From assembly GCF_001435975.1 (NCBI RefSeq), contig NZ_AYYR01000039.1, positions 1 through 64,000 on the forward strand: a DNA stretch of 64,000 nucleotides. Direction: 5' to 3'. This document shows positions 35,028-46,162 of this stretch, in pieces (positions within the stretch are counted from its first letter, which is position 1; every line of letters begins with the position of its first letter). The DNA is from Secundilactobacillus collinoides DSM 20515 = JCM 1123. Lineage in GTDB: Bacteria; Bacillota; Bacilli; Lactobacillales; Lactobacillaceae. Below the pieces are notes generated by a model that did no database searches, was not told the DNA's origin, and saw only the letters and a list, made by a program, of their open reading frames with translations. The position numbers were made by a program, and so were the translations under genes.

Positions 35028-35705
35028 CTATTCATTGTGTTCGACAGCTTTGACGATTAGATCCCCAATGATCTGAACCGCAAACACTAAAATTAAAATG
35101 ATGATCATAGCCACGAAGGTGACGTCGTTTTCAAACCGGGCGTACCCGATACTGATGGCAACGTCCCCGAGACCGCCAGAACCAATGGCACCGGCCATGG
35201 TGGTCAACCCAATAAGACTGATAACAGTCACGATAGACACCCGCAGAATGTCTGCCAGCCCTTCCCGGAGATAGACCCGGAAAATAATTTCCGTGGGACT
35301 TGACCCCATGGACTGTGCGGCTTCAATGACGCCGTGATCAACATCCAACAACGCGTTTTGAACCTGACGGGCGTAGAACGGGAAGATGCCGACTATCAAC
35401 GGCACTAGCGACGCTGTCGTCCCAACGGTTGTCCCAATCAAAAACTGGGTCAGCGGTGAAATCACCGCCAGCAATATAATGAATGGAATTGACCGTAGCA
35501 GGTTGGTAATCTTATCCAAAACGGAATAGGTTAAACCGTCCTCAAGGATTCCCCCGGGTTGTGTAATGACCAAGCAGACCCCGAGGAGCAGTCCGAGCAC
35601 CGCGGCAATGATGGCTGAACCAAAGGTCATATACAAGGTTTCCCAAGTGGCTTGAACAAATTCACCCTTCATCTGGAGGACGTTTGGAATCAGTTTTTGT
35701 AACAT
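35028..35705 (-). CDS. metI: Methionine ABC transporter permease
   Basis: Membrane protein of 225 residues with about five helices and the permease EAA-type loop ALLDVDHGVIEAAQSMGSSPTEIIF. Length and pattern match MetI. Its start overlaps the metN stop by one base (35705). With metN and metQ it forms the methionine importer. Confidence 0.93.
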   Translation of the reverse strand: MLQKLIPNVLQMKGEFVQATWETLYMTFGSAIIAAVLGLLLGVCLVITQPGGILEDGLTYSVLDKITNLLRSIPFIILLAVISPLTQFLIGTTVGTTASLVPLIVGIFPFYARQVQNALLDVDHGVIEAAQSMGSSPTEIIFRVYLREGLADILRVSIVTVISLIGLTTMAGAIGSGGLGDVAISIGYARFENDVTFVAMIIILILVFAVQIIGDLIVKAVEHNE

Positions 35706-36781
35706 TATGCCTCATCCCCCTTCACCGGTACGCCACTAAGAATCTGAGTTTTAACCCCGTGCGGCCGCAAATCCTCAAGTGCTTTGTTGAATGGTACTAA
35801 CTCGCCTTCAATAATAGCAATCATATAACCAACATTTTCGCCATCAATCTGGTCAATGTTTGCAAACAGAATGTTTTCGGCAACGTGATAGGTTTGCGAT
35901 AACTCTGAGAGAATGCTTTGTTTCGTCGCATTTCCAATAAAGTTGAAATATACCAGTTCCTGGTTGTCAGGCAGGTCTTCAACGTTGATGGTTGCCGTTA
36001 TCCGGTCAATGGCCGCCTTTACGTTCGTAGACGTTTCCACGAAATCGGTTGTTAGTTTCTCTTGCGGATCAGTGAAGACCTTGGCAACGGTACCCCGCTC
36101 TATAATTCTGCCTTCATCCATCACCGCCACGTTATGACAAATGGATTTGATAACCTGCATTTCATGGGTGATCAAAACGATGGTCAGCCCCAATTCATCG
36201 TTGAGTTTCTTCAACAACTCCAAGATGGCTTTGGTCGTTTTCGGGTCCAACGCGCTGGTAGCTTCATCAGAAATCAGTACTTCTGGTTCCGTTGCTAACG
36301 CTCTGGCAATCGCCACCCGCTGTTTCTGCCCACCGGATAACCGTTGCGGATAGGTGTTGGCGTATTCTTCCAGACCAACCCGTTTCAGCAAAGTCAACGC
36401 CTTTTCCTGTCGTTCCTGCTTGCTGATTTTCTTACCTAACAGCGGATACTCCACGTTTCCCAACACCGTTCGTGATTTCATCAGGTTAAAATGTTGGAAA
36501 ATCATGCCGATCTTTTGGCGGGCTTCCCGTAATTTGACTGGTTTCAATTCCCGCAGGTCCTGGCCGTTCACGATGACTTTGCCCTCGCTTGGCTGCTGCA
36601 ATAAGTTGATCACACGCACCAGGGTACTCTTACCAGCACCGGAATACCCGATGATGCCATAAATGTCGCCCTTTTTAATCTTGAGGTTAACATCATCGAC
36701 AGCCTTCAAATCCTTACCGCTGTTTTTAAACGTCACCCTGATATCTTGCAGATCAATGACGTTACTGATATCTTCTGCCAT
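35705..36781 (-). CDS. metN: Methionine ABC transporter ATPase
   Basis: ATPase of 358 residues: Walker A GYSGAGKST, signature LSGGQKQRV, Walker B VLISDEATSALD, then a C-terminal NIL domain (about 265-345) that in MetN proteins binds methionine and inhibits transport. Its start lies directly next to the fRMsr stop (36782). Controlled by the T-box upstream of fRMsr. Confidence 0.94.
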   Translation of the reverse strand: MAEDISNVIDLQDIRVTFKNSGKDLKAVDDVNLKIKKGDIYGIIGYSGAGKSTLVRVINLLQQPSEGKVIVNGQDLRELKPVKLREARQKIGMIFQHFNLMKSRTVLGNVEYPLLGKKISKQERQEKALTLLKRVGLEEYANTYPQRLSGGQKQRVAIARALATEPEVLISDEATSALDPKTTKAILELLKKLNDELGLTIVLITHEMQVIKSICHNVAVMDEGRIIERGTVAKVFTDPQEKLTTDFVETSTNVKAAIDRITATINVEDLPDNQELVYFNFIGNATKQSILSELSQTYHVAENILFANIDQIDGENVGYMIAIIEGELVPFNKALEDLRPHGVKTQILSGVPVKGDEA

Positions 36782-37261
36782 TTAGGCTCGACCCCCAACC
36801 TCTGCTTGAACACCGAAGACAATTGGCGCAATCTCTGAAAGATATTTTGCATCCACATCATCAAAGGTGTTGTATTCGGGACTATCCAAATCAAGGACAC
36901 CCCAGAACTTCCCGTCTTTGAACACAGGAACAACGACCTCGGATTTGGATGCACTATCACAGGCAATGTGCCCACTGAAATCGTGGACATTTGGCACAAC
37001 TTCTGCCTTCTGGGTTTTAGCAACCGTGCCGCAGACGCCTCTGCCAACCGCAATATGCATGCATGCTGGTTTGCCCTGAAACGGGCCTAAAATCAATTCA
37101 TTGTTTTTGAACCTGTAAAACGAGGTCCCGTTCAATTGCGGTAATTCGTTAAAGACCAGTGACGCAAGGTTACTCATGTTGGCAACCAAATCAAATTCGC
37201 CCGTCAACAATGCCTGTGCCTGCTGTTTCAATAACTCATAACGTTCCGTTTTTTCACTCAT
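36782..37261 (-). CDS. Free methionine-(R)-sulfoxide reductase (GAF domain)
   Basis: Cytosolic GAF-domain protein of 159 residues reducing free methionine-R-sulfoxide. The three family cysteines are present: C67 (KPACMHI), C77 (GVCGTV) and C101 (HIACDSAS), along with LDLDSP near the end. ATG at 37261 follows GGGAGTG; an upstream in-frame extension runs into the T-box terminator and is not used. First gene of the fRMsr-metN-metI-metQ-luxS(-butA) unit, so repair and uptake of methionine share control. Confidence 0.92.
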   Translation of the reverse strand: MSEKTERYELLKQQAQALLTGEFDLVANMSNLASLVFNELPQLNGTSFYRFKNNELILGPFQGKPACMHIAVGRGVCGTVAKTQKAEVVPNVHDFSGHIACDSASKSEVVVPVFKDGKFWGVLDLDSPEYNTFDDVDAKYLSEIAPIVFGVQAEVGGRA

Positions 37262-37283
37262 TCGGGACACTCCCTTTCCAAAA

Positions 37284-37590
37284 TAAAAAGGCATTTCCAT
37301 CCAAATCTATTTCTAGACAAGGACGAAAATGCCATTCGCGTTACCACCTTAGTTTAAACGACCCTCACGAGCCATTCCTCGCGGGTACGCCAAAACTAAG
37401 CCTGGTTTTATGATCAGTACTTACTATTGTGCATACCCTAACGCTGTAACGAGCGTCCCCGCCAGCACCTAGCCTTAGCTCAGCGCTGAAACGATTTAAA
37501 AGACCATCTTCGAACAGCTCCCAACGTTGCCTTGCACCAAACGGCAACTCTCTCAGGATGGTGACTGTCCTACTCATCTTCTCGTTAGTT
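37284..37590 (-). promoter_or_regulatory. T-box riboswitch, methionine type, upstream of fRMsr-metNIQ
   Basis: Minus strand: T-box core AAGGTGGTAACGCG (37337-37350), terminator GGCATTTTCGTCC...GGATGGAAATGCC with T run (37284-37333), Stem I from about 37590. Candidate specifier ATG in GAAGATGGTC (37505-37507), identical in context to the T-box at 4782. Confidence 0.92.
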
Positions 37591-38056
37591 TCTCATATGA
37601 ATTTAACAGTGATTATTATGCATTGAAATTGAACGGGTGTCAACAGATAAATTAAAAAAATATGAGCTATCGTTAAAGTTTACTCATTTTGAAATCGGTT
37701 TTCATAGCACCATAAAGGGGTCTGTACCGATTAGTAGCAATTTTTCTGGAAACCATCAACGGAAATAGAAAGTAATGATGCAGCTATCATTTTGAAATAA
37801 TATTCAACCGTGCACAATCTTTTTTTGATTAGACATTATCGGAATTTTGCATGACGATAAGCCATTATGAAAAAATCGCGACAAAGGGCGTATTCACACT
37901 GACTAATATTAAGATGGTTATCATAGCGCGCTTAGTTTATCCAGTCCGGCAACGCGGCACGCCCTGATTTGATTTAACCGCTTGTTTAATAATTGGTTAA
38001 CCAACATCAAAGCGATATAATGGGCATACATAATTGAAAATTCTGGAGGTATCTGC
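37591..38056. other. AT-rich intergenic stretch before pepO
   Basis: No convincing gene or hairpin. It must hold the start site of the methionine T-box transcript and the pepO promoter. Ends with TCTGGAGG before the pepO ATG. Confidence 0.5.
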
Positions 38057-39976
38057 ATGGCAAACACAATTGATGAAACGAAAATCAAAACTGATCTGTA
38101 CGACGCTGTTAACGGCGATTGGCTTAAAACAGCTGTCATTCCTGCTGACCATTCCACGACCGGTGGGTTCACGGATCTGGCTGATAACATTGAAAAGACG
38201 CTGATGAGCGACTTTGATGATTTACGCTCAGGTAAACTACAGCCAACAAATCCTGAACAAACTGAATTCAAGAAATTCTACACACTGACCACTGACTTTG
38301 CAAAACGTGAAAAGGATGGCAGTGCGCCGCTGAAACCATTTATTGACCGGATCAACGGCTTAAACAATTATCAGGATCTCAGCGACCAACTGGCTGATTG
38401 GATCTTGACTGGTCTGCCGACGCCATTTTCATTTGACATCGACTCCGACATGAAGAACTCCACAACATACGCCCTGTTTGCGAGTGGACCTTCCCTGTTC
38501 CTGCCTGATAAAACCTACTATGCTGAGGGTAATCAGGCTGCAGCGCAACTGATGCCGATTTTCACCAACATGATGACACAGTTGTTTAAACTGGCTGGGT
38601 ATACAGAGGACGACGCAAAGACCATCATTGACCAAGCGGAACAATTTGACCGGTTAATTGCACCGAACGTCAAATCCGCTGAAGAGGGCGCCGACTACAG
38701 TAAGATGTACAACCCGCGCAGCCTGGATGACATTGCCGGCAGCACTGATAAACTTGATTTAAAGGCTGCTATCACGGCCTTGATTCAAGGTACCCCAGAA
38801 GTCATCATCACGCCGGAACCTGCCTACTTCGATGCCCTGAACCAGCTGCTCACCGATGCTAACTTCCCACTATTGAAGAGCTGGCTTCTGGTAAAGACCG
38901 TTTCCGGGTTATCGTCCTACTTAACCGAAGACTTCCGACAAACGAGCACCATTTTCGGTCGCGCACTTTCCGGCCGTAAGGAAGCACGCAGTCAAGAAAA
39001 GGCCGCCTACGACCTCGCGACCGGCGTGTTTGACCAAGTCGTCGGCGACTATTACGGCCGCAAGTACTTTGGCGAAGCGGCTAAGAAAGACGTTCACGAC
39101 ATGGTCGTCAAGATGGTCAACGTTTACAAAAAACGCCTCGCAAACAACACTTGGTTGGGTAAAGCTACTCGTGATAAAGCCGTTTTAAAACTGGACAAGC
39201 TAGGCATTCAAGTTGGCTATCCTGATGCCATCACACCCCTCTACTCGAAGTTTAAGGTCACAACCGCTGAAGACGGCGGTTCACTGTTGAGCAACGTCAT
39301 GGCCTTCACCCGCATCCGCAATGAAGATGAATTCTCAAAGTGGAACCAACCCGTAGACCGGACCCGCTGGGAAATGAGTGCGAATACGGTTAACGCCTAC
39401 TTCCACCCATTCCACAACATCATCGTTTTCCCAGCCGCAATTCTGCAGGCACCGTTCTACAGCCTTAAGCAATCTTCCAGCGAAAACTTCGGCGGGATCG
39501 GTGCTGTCATCGCGCACGAAATTTCCCACGCTTTCGATAACAACGGTTCGTTGTTTGACGAGTACGGGAATTTGAACAACTGGTGGACTGAAGCCGACAA
39601 CGCCCACTTTAAAGACCTTGCCCAAAACATGATCGACGAGTTCGATGGGCTCCCATTTGCGGGTCAGAAAGTGAACGGTAAACTCACCGTCTCTGAAAAC
39701 ATCGCTGATGGCGGCGGCTTAAGCTGCGCCTTAGAAGCCGCTAAGGGCGAACCCGACGTCGACCTGAAAGCCTTCTTCATTAACTGGGCCGCTATCTGGC
39801 GTTCAAAGGCCACAAAGGAGCGCGAACAATTGTTGCTTTCCATTGATGTCCATTCCCCTGCAAAACTGCGGGCAAACGTCCAGGCGCAAAATTTGGACGA
39901 TTTCTTCAACACGTTTGACATTACTGAAGGCGACGCGATGTACAAGGCACCGGCTGACCGGGTCAAGATCTGGTAA
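38057..39976 (+). CDS. pepO: M13-family endopeptidase PepO
   Basis: Zinc endopeptidase of 639 residues of the neprilysin family, cytosolic in lactic acid bacteria because no signal peptide is present. Zinc motif HEISHAFDNNG, the third-ligand motif ENIADGGGLS, substrate-binding NAYFHPFHN, and the C-terminal ending KIW are all typical; length is standard. It degrades oligopeptides from milk or plant protein. TGGAGG precedes the ATG. Single gene with its own terminator. Confidence 0.95.
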   Translation: MANTIDETKIKTDLYDAVNGDWLKTAVIPADHSTTGGFTDLADNIEKTLMSDFDDLRSGKLQPTNPEQTEFKKFYTLTTDFAKREKDGSAPLKPFIDRINGLNNYQDLSDQLADWILTGLPTPFSFDIDSDMKNSTTYALFASGPSLFLPDKTYYAEGNQAAAQLMPIFTNMMTQLFKLAGYTEDDAKTIIDQAEQFDRLIAPNVKSAEEGADYSKMYNPRSLDDIAGSTDKLDLKAAITALIQGTPEVIITPEPAYFDALNQLLTDANFPLLKSWLLVKTVSGLSSYLTEDFRQTSTIFGRALSGRKEARSQEKAAYDLATGVFDQVVGDYYGRKYFGEAAKKDVHDMVVKMVNVYKKRLANNTWLGKATRDKAVLKLDKLGIQVGYPDAITPLYSKFKVTTAEDGGSLLSNVMAFTRIRNEDEFSKWNQPVDRTRWEMSANTVNAYFHPFHNIIVFPAAILQAPFYSLKQSSSENFGGIGAVIAHEISHAFDNNGSLFDEYGNLNNWWTEADNAHFKDLAQNMIDEFDGLPFAGQKVNGKLTVSENIADGGGLSCALEAAKGEPDVDLKAFFINWAAIWRSKATKEREQLLLSIDVHSPAKLRANVQAQNLDDFFNTFDITEGDAMYKAPADRVKIW

Positions 39977-40030
39977 GTTCACTGTTAAACTGCGAACAAA
40001 AAAGCTGCATCTATTTCAATGAAAAATTCA

Positions 40031-40079
40031 AAATACCGGCAGTAAGCTCCGTATGGAACTTACTGCCGGTATTTTTTTG
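40031..40079 (+). terminator. Terminator of pepO
   Basis: AAATACCGGCAGTAAG / CTTACTGCCGGTATTT stem followed by T7. Confidence 0.9.
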
Positions 40080-40270
40080 TTTGTCAGTATTGCATAGTCA
40101 TCAATGTCTGTTGGTTAGAAGGTTGTTGAAAGCTTCATACAAACATTGAAAGACTGCATACTGATTGTTACCTATTATTTGGGATTGAAGCCGGGCCAAA
40201 AGAGTTGCTGGTGCGCTTGCTTTTCGTCAAAGTTGGCTGGCGCCAAAAATTAGAACCAGACTTTTCTTGA

Positions 40271-40394
40271 GTGTTTTCCACTGAGTGGTACCTGCCACGT
40301 GCGCTTAGGCAACCGTGCAGAAACGTGCTCCGCAAGGCAGAGGGCTACTGCAGAAGCAACTCTGGGCACAAAAGTCAGACCCAGACTTTTGTGG
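40271..40394 (+). repeat. Truncated direct copy of the long-hairpin element
   Basis: A 124-bp unit beginning GTGTTTTCCACTGAGTGG that repeats at 40395 (GTGTTTTCCACCGAGTGG). It holds the 5' arm to just past the apex (GTCAGACCCAGACTTTTGTG) and stops there; the complete copy follows at once. Confidence 0.8.
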
Positions 40395-40448
40395 GTGTTT
40401 TCCACCGAGTGGTACCCGCCACGTGCTCTTAGACAGCTGTGCAGAAAC

Positions 40449-41824
<1,376 letters not shown>

Positions 41825-41866
41825 CGTGGCTTTTGTTTGGTCATCAAAAACGTTTCTTTAACTAAC

Positions 41867-43330
41867 CTACTTTAATTGGCCGATAAACCGGTCAAAGGCC
41901 GCTTCACCGTCAGCTGTCTGTTTGAACACGCCAGCATCCTGCAAAACACGGGCAAAGACTTTCCCGATAGCTTGATCAATCAATTGATCAGCGTTGTCGG
42001 CCGTAAAGTCGTTGTTGGCCTTCAAATCATCGGCCCAAGCCTTGTGGTAGTCCTTCATCTCGTTAGGTTGATCAAGGACATACTTCTTAACATCCTGCAT
42101 CTCAGTCTTGAGACGGGCAGGTAAAATCGCGCGACCCATAACTTCAATGAGACCGATGTTTTCCTTTTTGATGTGTTGAACATCCTGATGTGGATGGAAA
42201 ATGCCGTCCGGATATTGTTTTGAGGTTTGGTTATCTCGTAAAACGATATCCAGCACAAACTTGTCACCCTTGCGGTAAGCAATCGGCGTAACCGTATGAT
42301 GCCGTTCACCATCGGTGTAAGCGCGAACGTCAACGGTTTCGTCCGAATACTGTTTCCAAGATTCGGCAATCAGGTTGGCAGCGTTGATCAGTGAATCTGG
42401 GGCATCGCCAGTCAGACGAATCGTAGACATTGGCCATTTCACGATCCCGGCATCCACGTCGTCAAACCCAGGCAAGGTGACCTTGCGTGCAACCGGCGCT
42501 TTCATCATCGGGAACTGGTGCCGACCGCCTTGATAATGGTCCTGAGCGAGCATTGAACCACCGACAATTGGCAAATCAGCGTTACTCCCCACAAAATAGT
42601 GCGGGAAAGTGTGGACAATTTCCAATAGGTTAGTAAACGTCCGTTGCGTAATGGCCATCGGCCGGTGCGCCGCCAGCAAGAAGATGGCATGCTCACTGAA
42701 GTAGGCGTATGGCGAATATTGGAAGCCCCATGGTTCACCGCCCAGGGTCATCCGAATCACCCGGTGATTTGAACGCGCTGGGTAACCTAAACGCCCTAGG
42801 TAACCTTCGTTTTCAATTGCCAACTGGCTTAACGGGTAGGTGTTCGTCTTTTGGTTCCGGGCCGCTGCGATTGCCTTTGGGTCCTTTTCTGGCTTAGAAA
42901 GGTTGATGGTAATTTCCAAATCGCCAAAGTCTGTTGGGGCATCAAAAACAATATTTTTCGCAATGGCACGCGTCTTAATGTAATCATTCTTACGACTTAA
43001 ATCGTAGAAGTAGTCAGTAGCTTCTTCCGGACTGTTATTGTATTTGTTCCAAAAGGTGGTGTTCACATTTGCGGGCGTTGGCGTCATCAGATCAGTCAGT
43101 TGCGCTTCAAGAATGTCCTTGTCCGTCTGACTGTCTTCGATTTTGCCATTCTTAACGGCCGTTTCAAGCAACGCATCAAGCACGTCTAACAAATCATCGC
43201 TTTTCGCGTCAATCGCATCAGCATCACCCACAAAACCGAGTACTTTATTAGTGACGTAAATTCGGTCAAGCGGTTGATACGTGCCGCTTGCAATGATTGC
43301 GTCAACAAATTGATCGACTGTTTTGGCCAT
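41867..43330 (-). CDS. galT: UDP-glucose-hexose-1-phosphate uridylyltransferase (class II)
   Basis: Cytosolic Leloir enzyme of 487 residues exchanging glucose-1-phosphate and galactose-1-phosphate on UDP. It belongs to the longer Firmicute type, with segments NNSPEEATDYFYDLSRKNDYIKT (near 90-112, only part quoted in family alignments), FPHYFVGSNADLPIVGG, and QDHYQGGRHQFPM holding the active-site histidines. It begins two bases after the galE stop, so translation is coupled. Confidence 0.94.
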   Translation of the reverse strand: MAKTVDQFVDAIIASGTYQPLDRIYVTNKVLGFVGDADAIDAKSDDLLDVLDALLETAVKNGKIEDSQTDKDILEAQLTDLMTPTPANVNTTFWNKYNNSPEEATDYFYDLSRKNDYIKTRAIAKNIVFDAPTDFGDLEITINLSKPEKDPKAIAAARNQKTNTYPLSQLAIENEGYLGRLGYPARSNHRVIRMTLGGEPWGFQYSPYAYFSEHAIFLLAAHRPMAITQRTFTNLLEIVHTFPHYFVGSNADLPIVGGSMLAQDHYQGGRHQFPMMKAPVARKVTLPGFDDVDAGIVKWPMSTIRLTGDAPDSLINAANLIAESWKQYSDETVDVRAYTDGERHHTVTPIAYRKGDKFVLDIVLRDNQTSKQYPDGIFHPHQDVQHIKKENIGLIEVMGRAILPARLKTEMQDVKKYVLDQPNEMKDYHKAWADDLKANNDFTADNADQLIDQAIGKVFARVLQDAGVFKQTADGEAAFDRFIGQLK

Positions 43331-43332
43331 GA

Positions 43333-44337
43333 TTATGCTTCACCCCGATCGTTGTAACCCTTTGGATGGCTTTGCTTCCAGTTCCAGGCAGTGCGAATGA
43401 TTTCTTCAACATCATCGTACTGCGGCTTCCAGCCAAGAATCTTCCGCGCCTTGTCAGAGGCGGCAATCAAGGTACTTGGATCACCGGCGCGCCGTGGGGC
43501 GTCTTCGGCAGGAATTGGTTGACCGGTAGCCTTCCGGACAGCTTCCAAAATTTCCTTGTTTGAAAAACCAGTCGATGAGCCTAAGTTGAAGGCATCACTG
43601 TCGTGGCCGTCCTTGAGATATTCAAGCGCCAAAATATGGGCGTCAGCTAAATCCATAACGTGCACATAGTCACGAACGTTAGTCCCATCCTTAGTTGGAT
43701 AGTCGGTCCCAAAGATTTTCAGCCCGTCACGTTCGCCGGCAGCCACTTGGAGAATAATAGGAACCAAATGAGTTTCTGGATGGTGATCTTCACCAATCGA
43801 GCCATCGTCCTTAGCACCGGCAACGTTGAAGTAGCGTAAAGCCACGAACTTGATACCGTATGCCTTGTCAGCCCACTTGATAATTTTTTCCATGCAGAGT
43901 TTTGATTCGCCGTATGGGTTAGTTGGAATCTGCGGGTCCGTTTCCTTGATTGGAATCTGCTTTGGTTCGCCATAGGTCGCAGCGGTACTTGAGAAGATGA
44001 TCCGTTTGATGTCGTGATCCTTCATCGCTTCCAACAGTGTGATCATGCCACCGGTGTTGTTGTCAAAGTACTTCAAAGGATTTTCCATAGATTCTGGCAC
44101 GATTGAAAAGGCTGCGAAATGAATCACGCCTTCAACGTTGGTTTCAGTCCCAAATACACGGTCCAAGAACCCACGGTCGCGGATATCCCCCTGGTAGAAA
44201 CGTGCCTTGGGGTTCACTGCGGCGCGGTGACCAGTGATCAAGTTATCGATCACGGCAACGTCGTAGCCCTTTTCAACTAAACGATCAACGGTGTGAGAGC
44301 CGATGTAGCCGGCACCGCCTAAAACAACAACTGTCAT
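43333..44337 (-). CDS. galE: UDP-glucose 4-epimerase
   Basis: Cytosolic NAD-dependent epimerase of 334 residues. Rossmann motif [12 protein letters not shown] (8-19), catalytic Ser/Thr in [10 protein letters not shown], Tyr and Lys in [12 protein letters not shown], and YFNVAGA. GGAGG lies close before the ATG. Second gene of galK-galE-galT; 111 bases separate it from galK, with a half-site TTTTACTAAAACTA in that gap. Confidence 0.96.
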   Translation of the reverse strand: MTVVVLGGAGYIGSHTVDRLVEKGYDVAVIDNLITGHRAAVNPKARFYQGDIRDRGFLDRVFGTETNVEGVIHFAAFSIVPESMENPLKYFDNNTGGMITLLEAMKDHDIKRIIFSSTAATYGEPKQIPIKETDPQIPTNPYGESKLCMEKIIKWADKAYGIKFVALRYFNVAGAKDDGSIGEDHHPETHLVPIILQVAAGERDGLKIFGTDYPTKDGTNVRDYVHVMDLADAHILALEYLKDGHDSDAFNLGSSTGFSNKEILEAVRKATGQPIPAEDAPRRAGDPSTLIAASDKARKILGWKPQYDDVEEIIRTAWNWKQSHPKGYNDRGEA

Positions 44338-44448
44338 GTAAGTAGCCTCCTGTAATTCTCTCGTCTTATCTCATAAACAACACTCACTGGGCGGGGCCAG
44401 CGAGTGTCGCTTGTATCACTTTAATTGTACGCTTTTACTAAAACTAGA

Positions 44449-45624
44449 TTAAGCTTTGATTTCCTTTGGACCATCAGCAATATTAGCAACATAGAAACTA
44501 GCATCATAACCGATCTCCTTCTTATAAACGTCGCCGACTGCCTTAGAGAAGGCATCGACCTTGTCCTTGTTCACAATGGCAATCGCACAGCCACCGAAAC
44601 CGGCACCAGTCATCCGGGCGCCAAGGACCCCATCTTGTTGCAAAGCCGTTTGGACTAAGCAATCCAATTCCTTACCGGTCACTTCGTAGTCGTAACGTAA
44701 TGAAACGCCGGAAGCGTTCACTAACTTACCGAACTTCACTAAGTCGCCATCCGTTAAGGCCTGCTTAGCGCGCAAGGTCCGTTGGTTTTCGATAACGGCG
44801 TGACGGGCACGCTTGATCAGGGTGTCATCGTCGACCAGGTAGGAGTCTTCGTCAAATTGATCCTGGGTCAGTTCACCTAACGTCTTGATATCGACGCCGC
44901 CCTTTTGCATCCGGGCAACAGCTTCTTCACATTGGTTGCGGCGTTCGTTGTACTTAGAATCAACCAGTTCACGGCGCTTGTTGGTGTTCATGATAACGAC
45001 CACGTTATCGCCTAATTCAGCTGGAACGTATTCGTACTTCAGTGTGTTGGTATCAAGCAAAACTGCTTGGTCCTTCTTACCCATCCCAATGGCGAATTGG
45101 TCCATGATCCCAGTATTCAAACCAAGATAGTCGTTTTCAACCGCTTGGCCGTTCTTAACCAAGTCAAGCTGTTCCAAGCCCCAGCCAAATTCAGTGTTGA
45201 AAATGTTGCCCAGCAATAATTCAATTGATGCAGATGATGACAAACCGGATGCATCTGGCAGGTCACCGTGAACAAACAAATCGAAGCCATGAGGGGCAGT
45301 AAGGTTCTTGTTTGCTTTTAATTCGTAGAGCACGCCACGGACGAATTTGTCCCAGCTTAAGTCCTTCTTGAAATCGAGTTCATCAGTTGTAAATTCAATG
45401 ACGCCGGCGTCTGGAATGTTGGCGGATTGCACGCGGATCTTGTTATCCTCACGTGTTTTGTAGACCCCGTAAGTCCCCATGCTGATAGCACATGGGAACA
45501 CGTTGCCACCGTTATAATCAGTATGTTCACCAATCAGATTGATCCGGCCTGGAGCGAAGTATACCTTGTCAGCTTCGTAGCCGAATGCATCGTTAAATTC
45601 CTTTTTTAAACTTTGATAGTCCAT
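44449..45624 (-). CDS. galK: Galactokinase
   Basis: Cytosolic GHMP kinase of 391 residues phosphorylating galactose at C1. Motifs: APGRINLIGEHTDYNGG near the N-terminus (sugar binding), LSSSASIELL (ATP loop; GLSSSAS), and RMTGAGFGGCAI near the C-terminus. ATG at 45624 with GGAGG eight bases upstream; an upstream in-frame region overlaps the promoter and is not coding. First gene of the Leloir operon, with an operator and cre-like site upstream. Confidence 0.96.
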   Translation of the reverse strand: MDYQSLKKEFNDAFGYEADKVYFAPGRINLIGEHTDYNGGNVFPCAISMGTYGVYKTREDNKIRVQSANIPDAGVIEFTTDELDFKKDLSWDKFVRGVLYELKANKNLTAPHGFDLFVHGDLPDASGLSSSASIELLLGNIFNTEFGWGLEQLDLVKNGQAVENDYLGLNTGIMDQFAIGMGKKDQAVLLDTNTLKYEYVPAELGDNVVVIMNTNKRRELVDSKYNERRNQCEEAVARMQKGGVDIKTLGELTQDQFDEDSYLVDDDTLIKRARHAVIENQRTLRAKQALTDGDLVKFGKLVNASGVSLRYDYEVTGKELDCLVQTALQQDGVLGARMTGAGFGGCAIAIVNKDKVDAFSKAVGDVYKKEIGYDASFYVANIADGPKEIKA

Positions 45625-45641
45625 GATCACGCCTCCGTTTT

Positions 45642-45708
45642 TACTAAAACTTTTACCATAAACTAAGATACGCCAAATGCCGTCACAAGTCAAATGTAAT
45701 CGGTTACT
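45642..45708 (-). promoter_or_regulatory. galK promoter, GalR-type operator and cre-like site
   Basis: Minus strand: cre-like AGTAACCGATTACA (45695-45708; one mismatch to TGNAANCGNTNNCA), then TTGACT (45688-45693) and TATCTT (45665-45670) separated by 17 bases, then the operator-like TGGTAAAAGTTTTAGTA (45642-45658) just downstream of the -10, close to the palindrome before the phosphoglucomutase gene. From here to 46113 nothing else is clear. Confidence 0.65.
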
Positions 45709-46113
45709 TTTCAGGAGTAAAATTTCACAATCTCGTTTTTTCTTGTGAATTTTACTACGGTTATTGGGTTTGCAGGTAAGTTATACGTCACTTTGCTGAC
45801 TAACTCTGCGCACTGAAGGTCTCCTTTATTGGTTACCATAAAAAAACGATTAGGAGTTACCGCCAGGAAAGTGGTTGCCGTCTATAACTGATAATTAACT
45901 AACTGGAAAACCACTAGTTTTACTTTCAAGCCAAGTTTTTAATGCCCGAACGGAAAAGCACCTGAGTGCATCTTTGCTCAATTCGCACAACCCTTGATCA
46001 TCATCGTTTATGGTCATTAGCTCAGATGGTTACTAATGCAATGATTGTTGTGATAGAAATGGCTCATTGTTGTCAATTAGCATAAAGTGCGTTTAAAAGC
46101 GTATTACTCACGA

Positions 46114-46141
46114 AAAAAACGACCACTCAAGATGAGTGATT
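46114..46141 (-). terminator. Terminator of the phosphoglucomutase gene
   Basis: Minus strand CACTCATCTTGAGTG hairpin followed by GTCGTTTTTTTC, 20-50 bases after the stop. Confidence 0.6.
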
Positions 46142-46162
46142 GCTAGCTGTTATCCGTAAAAG

